Part shown: in pieces, positions 1-6,576 of the stretch
Position numbering within the stretch: the first letter of the stretch is position 1
Layout: each line of letters starts with the position of its first letter
Assembly: GCA_030018315.1 (NCBI GenBank)
Contig: JASEGA010000012.1
Location: 1 to 58,177 of the forward strand
From: a bacterium
GTDB lineage: Bacteria > Hydrothermota > UBA3073 > JACQXS01 > JAGMCI01
Length of the DNA stretch: 58,177 bases
Reading direction: 5' to 3'
Position numbers and translations under genes: made by a program
The notes under the pieces: model-generated
Told to the model about the DNA's origin: nothing
Database searches by the model: none
What the model saw: only the letters and a program-made list of their open reading frames with translations

Positions 1-481
1 TTCTTGGCTTTATTACCCCATTTATTCCTTTATTTGCTAATATTAAGTGATTAGTCTTACTATCGTATCCTGCATCAAGCAATGCACGTTTTATCTTGCC
101 GTAATTTTCTCCATCCTCGATTATCTTGGGTAGTTCCTTGCCATCACTTATTTCTTCAGGTGTAACAGAACATGCCACTATTTGATGGGTCATAATATTC
201 ACCCCTATATGTAGCTTTACAAATTTTCTCCTCTTACCTTTGTATTTGCTTATTCTATATTCTCCCCTATTACTTGTTTTTAGCCCAGATGCATCCAGAG
301 CAATACTCTGCTCTTCTTCCCATCCTTGATAGACATCAAATCTATATTCTGATTGTTTAAAACGTACTTCTGAAGTCGTGTAATCAGGTGCTTGGGTAGC
401 TTGAGGAATAAATACTATTAGTTTTCGCGCTATTCCTTCAAGTGTTCTGTAATCGGTTTTAAAAGCAGTTAAGTTTGCCAT
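1..481 (-). CDS. IS5-like transposase, partial (runs off window)
   Basis: Read on the minus strand from ATG at 481, this frame stays open for 160 codons to the window edge. It carries the DDE pattern of IS5-type transposases: ALDASGLKTSNRGEY around the first Asp, a lysine/arginine-rich KLHIGVN strand, LLDAGYDS with the second Asp, and GINGVIKPR leading to the third acidic residue beyond the edge. An AGGAGG Shine-Dalgarno sits about 10 nt before the ATG and fixes the start. The N-terminal domain is short, with no full helix-turn-helix region visible. The inverted repeat at the element's left end lies outside the window, so I cannot tell whether the IS is complete. Confidence 0.85.
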   Translation of the reverse strand, partial: MANLTAFKTDYRTLEGIARKLIVFIPQATQAPDYTTSEVRFKQSEYRFDVYQGWEEEQSIALDASGLKTSNRGEYRISKYKGKRRKFVKLHIGVNIMTHQIVACSVTPEEISDGKELPKIIEDGENYGKIKRALLDAGYDSKTNHLILANKGINGVIKPR

Positions 482-504
482 TTATTATTCCCTCCTCCTA
501 TAAA

Positions 505-533
505 AGCATAATGCAAATAGGAGAGGTTTTCAA
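505..533 (-). promoter_or_regulatory. Promoter of the IS5-like transposase
   Basis: Minus-strand TTGAAA (528-533), 17-nt spacer, TATGCT (505-510). It lies about 25 nt upstream of the transposase ATG and is followed by its AGGAGG ribosome site, so this transcript has a normal leader. Confidence 0.45.
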
Positions 534-591
534 TATTTTTGGACTGATAATTTGTGGATATAAAAATATTTATTCAACAAAGCAAAAAAAC

Positions 592-620
592 TTGACAAAG
601 TTTTAACAAAGTAATATCAT
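592..620 (+). promoter_or_regulatory. Strong promoter of the barrel-protein transcript
   Basis: TTGACA (592-597), 17-nt spacer, TATCAT (615-620). It predicts a start near 627 and a leader of about 190 nt before the gene at 817, in contrast to the very short leaders elsewhere in the window. Confidence 0.65.
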
Positions 621-816
621 GTTAGCCTCTTTTTGTAACAAATTATATTATACAATAGAGAGGAGATCAAATGAAAACAGGAGGTGATAGCATTTTTATT
701 GGTGCTTATAGATTCTTGGTAGGTAAGTATCTATAGAATGCTAAACAGCCTCGAACAGGTGAGGAGGTGCAAAATTATAATATAAGAGATTAGCCACAGG
801 CTGTAGCAGAAAGGAG
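621..816 (+). promoter_or_regulatory. Structured 5' leader with repeated ribosome-binding motifs
   Basis: No large gene lies between 482 and 816. The transcribed part can form a TATAGAT/ATCTATA stem (707-713 with 729-735) and a second stem of ACAGCCT (745-751) with AGGCTGT (798-804). The second is extended after a two-base bulge by TGCT (739-742) with AGCA (805-808). GGAGGTG occurs three times, at 680-686, 763-769 and 813-819. Each GTG opens a frame, of 12, 8 and 203 codons, and the first two are closed before the next copy. This looks like a translational control leader. I do not recognise a known riboswitch. Confidence 0.4.
671..736 (+). CDS. Possible 21-residue leader peptide
   Basis: ATG at 671 follows an AGAGGAGA ribosome site by 6-7 nt and opens a 21-codon frame that ends with TAG at 736. 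Its stop lies at the distal edge of the 707-735 hairpin, so ribosomes finishing this peptide would melt that stem. The peptide resembles nothing I know. Only the position and the good ribosome site support it. Confidence 0.25.
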   Translation: MKTGGDSIFIGAYRFLVGKYL

Positions 817-1428
817 GTGAGAAAGATAAAAGGGCTTATTGGGTGTGTAGCGATTGGGTTGATGATGGTATGGATTGTTGATAGTGAAGGAGCAAGACCT
901 TTTGCGACAGATGATGCCGGAACTGTTGAAAATACTGGTTATGAATTAGAGTTTGGGTGTAACTTTTGGAAAAAAGTTGATGTAGTTGATATTAGTTTTA
1001 AACATGGGGCTACAGAAAAGATGGATATTGGGGTAGGATTTGGATATACTTTTGAGTCTAAAGATTTCACAGGAGCAAAGCTTTGCTTAAAATATGCGAT
1101 TATACCTGATTTATTTTCAGTCTCTATCAATAATGAATTTGGTAATCCAGATTATTCTCTTAATGGTATTTTTGCTCGTTCTTTGGGACCTATTGAGGTA
1201 GATGCCAATTTTGGTTATTCCACTGAAGAGGCTTCGGTCACTTATGGTGTAGCATTGATATCTTGTAAGGAAAAGTTTGATTTAGGAAGTGAGATACTGA
1301 GCGACAAAAAATGGCTTATTGGGATAAGATGTAGATTGCTTGAAAAAGTTGCCATTGATTTAGGGCTTTCAGGTAATTTTGAGATGAAAGAAAATATTAG
1401 CACAGTCGGTTTACATTATGAATTTTAA
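817..1428 (+). CDS. Putative outer-membrane beta-barrel protein (porin/transporter-like)
   Basis: 203 residues: an N-terminal signal peptide (hydrophobic run at about 5-21), then the mature start ARPFATDDAGTVE. That start is characteristic of the putative beta-barrel porin group (Phenol_MetA_deg-like). Alternating short amphipathic strands follow, and the chain ends in an aromatic HYEF, the usual C-terminal signature of outer-membrane barrels. It is small for a porin. The GTG start at 817 overlaps its own AAGGAGG motif (811-817), which is too close for normal initiation. A non-AUG start a few codons in, such as ATA at 826, is possible. Substrate is unknown. Confidence 0.6.
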   Translation: MRKIKGLIGCVAIGLMMVWIVDSEGARPFATDDAGTVENTGYELEFGCNFWKKVDVVDISFKHGATEKMDIGVGFGYTFESKDFTGAKLCLKYAIIPDLFSVSINNEFGNPDYSLNGIFARSLGPIEVDANFGYSTEEASVTYGVALISCKEKFDLGSEILSDKKWLIGIRCRLLEKVAIDLGLSGNFEMKENISTVGLHYEF

Positions 1429-1443
1429 ATGAAAATCAAGACG

Positions 1444-1855
1444 GTGTTGGCATTGGGGAAGAAGGGGGTAAACTATGTATCATTCTATAATCCTATTGCC
1501 TAAAGGAGCAGCATTATTTTTATTTTATGGCGTTGGTTTAATAGGGATATGCTATACTATACCACTTTTTACATCTATAGTTAGCTCTTTAATTTGGCGT
1601 AAAAAGAAAACTGTTAAAACTTGGCGACTTAATCTACTACTTTATGGAGGAGCCACATTTGGAGTAATAGACCACCTTTGGAACAGAGAACTATTTCTCA
1701 TGTCTGAAAACCCATGGAAGGACTTAGCATTAGGAGTTGTAATCACTGTTGCTGTATTTATTCTTTGGGGAATAATTTCTGCTATCAGTAAAAAAATAGC
1801 CGTTCTTCAAGAAGAGAAAGTGTAGTAATATTTAAAAGTCTCTCAATGCCAACAC
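1444..1855. repeat. 12-bp perfect inverted repeats flanking a small membrane-protein gene
   Basis: GTGTTGGCATTG at 1444-1455 is matched exactly by its reverse complement CAATGCCAACAC at 1844-1855. Between them lies only the 116-residue gene 1475-1825. The pair may be the ends of a small inserted unit or a chance match. No target duplication is obvious. Confidence 0.4.
1475..1825 (+). CDS. Small hypothetical membrane protein
   Basis: 116 residues with three hydrophobic segments at about 13-36, 50-64 and 81-104 and basic loops (WRKKKTVKTW). I recognise no family. A GGGGGT ribosome-site-like run lies just before the ATG. It sits 46 nt after the barrel gene, could share its transcript, and is bracketed by 12-bp inverted repeats. 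An inner-membrane location is inferred from hydrophobicity only. Confidence 0.55.
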   Translation: MYHSIILLPKGAALFLFYGVGLIGICYTIPLFTSIVSSLIWRKKKTVKTWRLNLLLYGGATFGVIDHLWNRELFLMSENPWKDLALGVVITVAVFILWGIISAISKKIAVLQEEKV

Positions 1856-1873
1856 GTATTTTATCTGTTGTAA

Positions 1874-1900
1874 GATTGCTTCGCTAACGCTCGCAATGAC
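1874..1900. repeat. Dispersed 27-bp palindromic repeat, copy 1
   Basis: GATTGCTTCGC then TAACGCTCGCAATGAC, with ATTGC/GCAAT arms. A second copy with one mismatch lies at 46047-46073, and a related form sits inside a coding region at 40126-40153. This copy is in the gap between two convergent genes. There is no T-run beside it, so a classic terminator is not supported. Confidence 0.7.
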
Positions 1901-1908
1901 TTCCTTAC

Positions 1909-3366
1909 TTAAAAACTTGATTTTATTGACAGATGTATTTTACCTTCCATAAATGGAGCTCCTTTTGCAAGCCCGTAAGCAACCGTTATCAGCCCCAAAG
2001 GTGAGTCTATAGGAATCCCTACTCCATAACTATGCTTTATATTTCCGTCTATATATCCAATATCATAAAATAGGAAGACAAAAGACTTTCTGTCAACAAA
2101 TTTACGGAGTTCAAAATTTATCCACCCTACTTTATTGCCACTAAATTCCTCTTCCCAATAGCCACGAAGTGTACGTGCACCACCAAGTTTAAACTTATCG
2201 TAAATTGGGACCTCTTTTTTAAATATTTTTCCATAATTAGCTGATAAAAATAAAAGGATTGATGGATGTATTGATAAGTAATTGTCAAAATTAAACTTAA
2301 GTTTTTCTAAACTATTAAAATTATACTCAGTCTTTATCCGATAATGGACACCCGACCTCGTCTGAGTATCAAAATCCATTCCTAATATTCCTCGGTATTC
2401 CTCATAGTGGTCAACCCAATTACCACTTATACCGCTGTTGATCGTAAGAGATGAAGTTATTGGGCTCTCAAGCAAAAGTTCAACCCAATCCTTTATATAA
2501 GTAGTATCCTCTTTACAATGTGAACCACTTGCATTTAGATTAACTCTGTAGCCAAATAGCCAAGGCTCTTTATACCCAAACTCAATTAATGTTGAAAACT
2601 TATGAGGCTGTTCAAATCTTACAAAAATAGCTCTCCCAGTCCCAAGCAAGTTGAGGATTTCAAGGTCAATAACCCCAATAAGTCTTTTTTCTCTGTAACC
2701 GACAATTCCATCTACATGGTTTACAGGTCTCTCTTTCACTATGACTTCAAGTTCATCCTTACCAACAAGATTTATCCCTTCTAATTCAATAAATTTAAGT
2801 CTTTGAGGTCGCGTCTCAGCTTTATGGATAGCGTCTCCACAAAAAATATCACCCTGCTTAATGTTTAACTCCCTTAAAATTACATAATCCCTTGTCACTT
2901 TATTTCCTTTGACTATAATATTATTTATCCTCACAAGCGGCCCCTCATCAATACACAGTTCAAAATTTACAGAGTCAACAATAAGTTCAAAGTTGTATGA
3001 TTTTATCTTACAGAATGGATAACCTATATCTTCGTACTTTTTAATAATTGTTTCCATATCCTCTGTAAAATTGGATTCACTGAAAATCTCTCCGGGCCTG
3101 GTTTTGATTAGTTGCAAAATTTCATAATCTTTAAATACTTTATTTCCACTAAGTTTAATTCGACCTGTTTTAAATTTTGGTCCCTCTTCAATTAAAATTG
3201 TATCGCCTTCTATCTTCACAGTTGCCTGAATGAACCCATATGTCTTGTATAGATTAAGTAAGTTTTCAGGTGATTCTTTTAAAGCTTTTAAAATGAGTTT
3301 TGAAGAAATGTGTGTATTTCCAATTATGACAGGATTACTTAATATAAAGGTAAAAAATATCCACAT
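1909..3366 (-). CDS. Omp85/BamA-TamA family outer-membrane assembly protein, short form
   Basis: 485 residues. POTRA-like modules appear at about 13-62, 66-137 and 147-212, with typical GNKVFKDYEIL and GNKVTRDYVIL starts. A C-terminal beta-barrel follows from about 218. The family's barrel motif is present as GGARTLRGY (395-403), followed by a late SPLGLITVAYG strand and a terminal Phe. Family members insert or translocate outer-membrane proteins. This one is much shorter than BamA (about 800) and lacks some POTRA domains, so a TamA-like or accessory role is as likely as the main BamA. The N-terminal signal is weak. It is the last gene of the operon that begins at the tRNA. Confidence 0.8.
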   Translation of the reverse strand: MWIFFTFILSNPVIIGNTHISSKLILKALKESPENLLNLYKTYGFIQATVKIEGDTILIEEGPKFKTGRIKLSGNKVFKDYEILQLIKTRPGEIFSESNFTEDMETIIKKYEDIGYPFCKIKSYNFELIVDSVNFELCIDEGPLVRINNIIVKGNKVTRDYVILRELNIKQGDIFCGDAIHKAETRPQRLKFIELEGINLVGKDELEVIVKERPVNHVDGIVGYREKRLIGVIDLEILNLLGTGRAIFVRFEQPHKFSTLIEFGYKEPWLFGYRVNLNASGSHCKEDTTYIKDWVELLLESPITSSLTINSGISGNWVDHYEEYRGILGMDFDTQTRSGVHYRIKTEYNFNSLEKLKFNFDNYLSIHPSILLFLSANYGKIFKKEVPIYDKFKLGGARTLRGYWEEEFSGNKVGWINFELRKFVDRKSFVFLFYDIGYIDGNIKHSYGVGIPIDSPLGLITVAYGLAKGAPFMEGKIHLSIKSSF

Positions 3367-3399
3367 TAAAATTTGATTTCTGTATCTTGGATTTCTTTG

Positions 3400-3912
3400 T
3401 TACTCTAAAAACAGATACTGCTTCCACCTACTATCTGGGATTGTAATAAGGTTATGCACAATAAAAAAGAAATGCGGTCTTTTTGGAGATCGTATTAGTT
3501 TCATTCTTACCTCTTCTATGGTCATATCTCTTTTTTTATTGTTACATTTAATACAAGCACAGACAAGGTTTTCCCATGAATCTTCACCACCAAGTCTTTT
3601 TGGTATAACATGGTCAGTTGTCATAGGTACACCTTTAGCCCCACAATATTGACAAGTATAATTATCACGCTTCAAAATATTACGTTTTGTTAATGGCAAA
3701 TTAGGTCTTTTTACATGTACGAAATAAAGTAGCCTTAAGACACTTGGGGCAATAAATGAAGTACTTACCGTATGGACCTCAAATGGATATGGCTCAACTA
3801 TCTCAGCCTTTCCAAGGTAAATAAGACAGACAGCCCTTTTGATGTGTGTTATTGATAATGGTTCGTAATTCTGATTTAAGACAAGGCATATTTTATTTAA
3901 TGACGCCACCAT
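3400..3912 (-). CDS. HNH endonuclease family protein
   Basis: 170 residues. The HNH core is at about 78-130: zinc-binding Cys87-x2-Cys90 and Cys120-x2-Cys123, DHVIPKRLGGED containing the general-base His101, and ENLVCACIKCNNKK closing the finger. The N-terminal 70 residues (NQNYEPLSITHIKRAV) match a group of small stand-alone HNH proteins common in bacterial genomes. It overlaps the preceding gene by 16 nt and has an AAGGAAG ribosome site, so translation is coupled. The target is unknown. Its position among envelope genes gives no clue to function. Confidence 0.85.
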   Translation of the reverse strand: MVASLNKICLVLNQNYEPLSITHIKRAVCLIYLGKAEIVEPYPFEVHTVSTSFIAPSVLRLLYFVHVKRPNLPLTKRNILKRDNYTCQYCGAKGVPMTTDHVIPKRLGGEDSWENLVCACIKCNNKKRDMTIEEVRMKLIRSPKRPHFFFIVHNLITIPDSRWKQYLFLE

Positions 3913-5069
3913 TTTTCTTCCTTTGCACGTTTTATTTTAGAATTAGCACTTTCAATAGCTTTTTTCGCATCCCCTACTAAACTTTGGTCTTCTCCTTTAG
4001 TCGCAAGTTTGTATTCAGCAATTGCCTGACTATAGTTTGATATAGAAGCATCGTATTCTTTACTTTCAAATAATTTATCTCCTTTCTTAACCCAAATAGT
4101 ACCAGCAAGATAGTGAAGTAGCTGGTATTCAGGATTTATTCGCTTTGCAGTTCCTAATAGTTCGTTTGCTTTATCTAAATTTCCCAATTCTATATAAAGG
4201 TTTATTAAATAGCAATATGAAACAATATTCATTGTATCTATTGAAATAGCTTCCTTATACACTTTGATTGCACTTGAATAGTCTTTTAATCCCTCATACG
4301 TTAGCCCTAGTTTTAGTCTGTTCGTAATATCTGATGGTGCGCGTTTTGTAATATATTCAAATTCTCCTCTTGCCTCATTGTACATATTCATAGCAAGATA
4401 TGCACACCCAAGTTGTGTCCTTACATCCAAATCGTCCGGGTGGGCAGCAAGTAAGGCTTTAAGCTCTAATATCGCCTTTTCGCACTCTCCACTCTCTACA
4501 TATGCTTTTGCAAGGTTATACCTTATACTCTCATTTTTAGGGTCAAACTTTAATGCCTGCTTATAGTTCTCAATTGAGGTTGGGATATTACCCATTTTTT
4601 CATAAACATACCCTATCCCATACCAAGCATCTGCATACGATGAATCAATTTTTAACGCTTCCCTATACTCTGATAAGGCATCTTCATATTTTCCATACTC
4701 AGTATAACATTTCCCTAATGCGTAGCGACCCTGAAGTGGTGCAATTTCTATCAATTTTTTACAAACACGTTCCACCTCACCATAATCATTTTTACCCTTG
4801 TAAGCTAAACTAAGACCCACATAAGCATCAACATAAGAAGTACTTTCCTCAATTGCAAGCTCAAAATTCTTGATTGCATCATCGTACATTTTATTTTTGA
4901 GATACTCATATCCAAAACTGTAATGTTTTTTGGGCTCCGAAACCTCCGGTCTCTTAACTCCCGGCTTTTGCTCAATTTCTGGATGTGGAGTACAACTTAT
5001 TATTAAAAGCCATAAGCTACACACTATACCATTTTTGAACTTTGAACTTTGAACTTTGAACTTTTCCAT
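3897..5069 (-). CDS. TPR-repeat lipoprotein
   Basis: 390 residues. I start it at the ATG at 5069, whose A overlaps the stop of the gene before (TAATG). This places the lipobox LIISC near residue 22 after a basic n-region, and avoids an extension into the upstream gene. From about residue 45 the chain is a series of tetratricopeptide repeats with the WYGIGYVYEKMGN / YKQALKFDP pattern, ending in a basic KRAKEEKWWRH tail. TPR lipoproteins of this kind scaffold envelope complexes such as BAM. The Omp85 gene two genes downstream fits that, but the partner is inferred. The n-region is written by a direct DNA repeat (5036-5064). Confidence 0.8.
   Translation of the reverse strand: MEKFKVQSSKFKNGIVCSLWLLIISCTPHPEIEQKPGVKRPEVSEPKKHYSFGYEYLKNKMYDDAIKNFELAIEESTSYVDAYVGLSLAYKGKNDYGEVERVCKKLIEIAPLQGRYALGKCYTEYGKYEDALSEYREALKIDSSYADAWYGIGYVYEKMGNIPTSIENYKQALKFDPKNESIRYNLAKAYVESGECEKAILELKALLAAHPDDLDVRTQLGCAYLAMNMYNEARGEFEYITKRAPSDITNRLKLGLTYEGLKDYSSAIKVYKEAISIDTMNIVSYCYLINLYIELGNLDKANELLGTAKRINPEYQLLHYLAGTIWVKKGDKLFESKEYDASISNYSQAIAEYKLATKGEDQSLVGDAKKAIESANSKIKRAKEEKWWRH
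5036..5064. repeat. Short tandem direct repeat encoding a signal-peptide n-region
   Basis: Four tandem GAACTTT units (reverse complement AAAGTTC). On the minus strand they are read as KFKVQSSKFK at the N-terminus of the TPR lipoprotein. Similar low-complexity units (ATTACAG, ACTCAAA, CCAAAATC) occur elsewhere in the window. Confidence 0.7.
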
Positions 5070-6382
5070 TATACTCCCTTCTTTGCAATAGGGGGCCGAT
5101 CTGTAAGCCATGTCTGGCCTGTATCTTTTGCTCTTACTTTTATAAAATAATTACTCGTAGAATCAGAAGTAGTATAAATTGGTTGATAAGAGAATACCTC
5201 TGTAATTTTATCCCACTGATTTTGGACAGTTACTTCACACTTTATAGAAGTACGAGCTTTATTATTAACTTTTGCCTCAAGTACAAACTCTTTCTCAGGG
5301 TCTCTTGTTTTATACATAATACTATTAGCACCACCTGAGAACCATTCTAATACAGCTGGCCAACGGTCTATACGCTCACCACTCATTGTTGTTTCTATAA
5401 AATAAGGGTGAATAAGTGAGTCAATTTGTACACCTTGATTTGGAAATCTTCCATTCTCTTTTCTATAGTCCCTCAATGCATTTGCCATCCGATGCAAAGT
5501 TGATTGTGCCTGAACAATCGTAGCTGCTTCACTTATACTCTTCCTTTTCTCCTCAAATAATGAAATAAGAGCCAATACTTTTTCGATATCCTTCTGTACA
5601 GTCAAGAGGAAATCACTGTAATTACTTGCAGATTCAAGCTCACGATAAGAATTAACCAATTTTTGTAGGTTAAGTACTAAGGAAGTGTCCTCGCTGGTTT
5701 CTTTAAGAGCTGTAATTTCGCCTTCAGGAGAATAAAGTTCTACTACCTTTTTTGGTTTCTTTCCAATAAGCTCTACTTTATACCATTCAAATGTATTTCT
5801 TATATTTTGTAAATGTTCTTTCTCATTTTCTTTCACTTTGGGCAGTATTGAGTCTATAGTCCCTATGATTTGGGTTCCTAATAAAAGTAAAGAATCCTGT
5901 TTTAGCGATTTTAATTCTTGTAGTCTCAAATCATTAATTAAAGTGTACATTTTTTGTATATCTGGTAATATTGAGGTAGCTTGTTGTGGTTTACCCTTAA
6001 GCTCTTTTTCATAAAGGTTGATTACCTCTTGAACATGAGCAAATACTGTTTCAATCTTCTCTTCTTTAATTCTTGCACATCCTGACAATGCACTCCTTAT
6101 TTGAGCTAAATTGTTTTCAGCACCCATGAGAATGGCAGTTTGCTTTGCTACTTCTCTGCCTTCAGAATAAGACAATTTAGAGAGGTACGGAGCGAGTTTG
6201 ACTTTCAAATCGCTTCCATTGCAAGGATATGAGTTACGGTCTAATTTATATTCCTCAATTGCATTCCTAATCCTTCTGAGTTCACGAGCTGCCTGTTTGA
6301 CTTTAGCAATATCTGAAAACCCTCCACCTCCTTGGCATCCAAGTCCAATTAAAACCGGGATTAAAAATTTCAATCTTTGCAT
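5069..6382 (-). CDS. Lipoprotein with two pseudopilin-like segments
   Basis: 437 residues from ATG at 6382, preceded by a GGAGGT ribosome site. A longer frame exists but runs into the tRNA and is not real. The signal peptide ends in lipobox LIGLGC (Cys16). Two distant segments resemble the head of type II secretion pseudopilins: LRRIRNAIEEYKLDRNSYP near 35-53 and LHRMANALRDYRKENGRFP near 297-315. The middle is predicted helical. No N-terminal prepilin site exists, so it is not a pilin. It is translationally coupled to the TPR lipoprotein (TAATG), which suggests a shared complex. Function unknown. Confidence 0.65.
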   Translation of the reverse strand: MQRLKFLIPVLIGLGCQGGGGFSDIAKVKQAARELRRIRNAIEEYKLDRNSYPCNGSDLKVKLAPYLSKLSYSEGREVAKQTAILMGAENNLAQIRSALSGCARIKEEKIETVFAHVQEVINLYEKELKGKPQQATSILPDIQKMYTLINDLRLQELKSLKQDSLLLLGTQIIGTIDSILPKVKENEKEHLQNIRNTFEWYKVELIGKKPKKVVELYSPEGEITALKETSEDTSLVLNLQKLVNSYRELESASNYSDFLLTVQKDIEKVLALISLFEEKRKSISEAATIVQAQSTLHRMANALRDYRKENGRFPNQGVQIDSLIHPYFIETTMSGERIDRWPAVLEWFSGGANSIMYKTRDPEKEFVLEAKVNNKARTSIKCEVTVQNQWDKITEVFSYQPIYTTSDSTSNYFIKVRAKDTGQTWLTDRPPIAKKGV

Positions 6383-6393
6383 TTTACCTCCAA

Positions 6394-6466
6394 TGGAGGT
6401 GACGGGATTTGAACCCGTGACCTTCTGGCTGCCAGCCAGACGCTCTCCCAACTGAGCTACACCCCC
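6394..6466 (-). tRNA. tRNA-Ala (anticodon GGC), CCA not encoded
   Basis: A full cloverleaf can be drawn on the minus strand: acceptor GGGGGTG/CACCTCC with the G3-U70 wobble that identifies alanine tRNA, D-stem GCTC/GAGC, anticodon stem TCTGG/CCAGA with loop CTGGCAG (anticodon GGC), and T-stem ACGGG/CCCGT with TTCAAAT loop. It has 73 nt including discriminator A. The next bases are TTG, so CCA must be added after transcription, and a CCA-adding enzyme gene lies at 50257. It appears to be the first unit of the minus-strand lipoprotein operon, ending 12 nt before that operon's first start codon. Confidence 0.95.
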
Positions 6467-6494
6467 AAATTAATAGTGGAAACCATACTGTTAA

Positions 6495-6523
6495 ATTTTA
6501 AAAGCATAAGTTAGACTTGTCAA
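6495..6523 (-). promoter_or_regulatory. Promoter of tRNA-Ala and the downstream envelope operon
   Basis: Minus-strand TTGACA (6518-6523), 17-nt spacer, TAAAAT (6495-6500), about 29 nt before the tRNA 5' end. Its -35 box forms an inverted repeat with that of the divergent dnaN promoter. Confidence 0.7.
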
Positions 6524-6531
6524 GTTTTTTC

Positions 6532-6560
6532 TTGACAACCCTTAACATGTAGATTAATCT
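6532..6560 (+). promoter_or_regulatory. dnaN promoter
   Basis: TTGACA (6532-6537), 17-nt spacer, TAATCT (6555-6560). The predicted transcript starts about 10 nt before the ATG at 6577, leaving just room for the AGGAGG site at 6567-6572. Confidence 0.7.
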
Positions 6561-6576
6561 AATAAGAGGAGGAATT

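Noticed and set aside
1874-1900. Rho-independent terminator between convergent genes
   Set aside because: The palindrome lacks a T-run and recurs at 46047 as a dispersed repeat.
5070-5111. Longer start for the TPR lipoprotein
   Set aside because: It would overlap the upstream gene by 43 nt and bury the signal peptide; ATG 5069 gives a TAATG coupling and a proper lipobox.
6383-6451. N-terminal extension of the lipoprotein frame reading GERLAGSQKVTGSNPVTS
   Set aside because: This is the translation of tRNA-Ala. The real start is ATG 6382 with a GGAGGT site and a signal peptide.
481-6576. Replication origin next to dnaN
   Set aside because: dnaA and neighbours are absent, and only isolated TATCCACA-like words were seen (near 550 and 3358), not a cluster.
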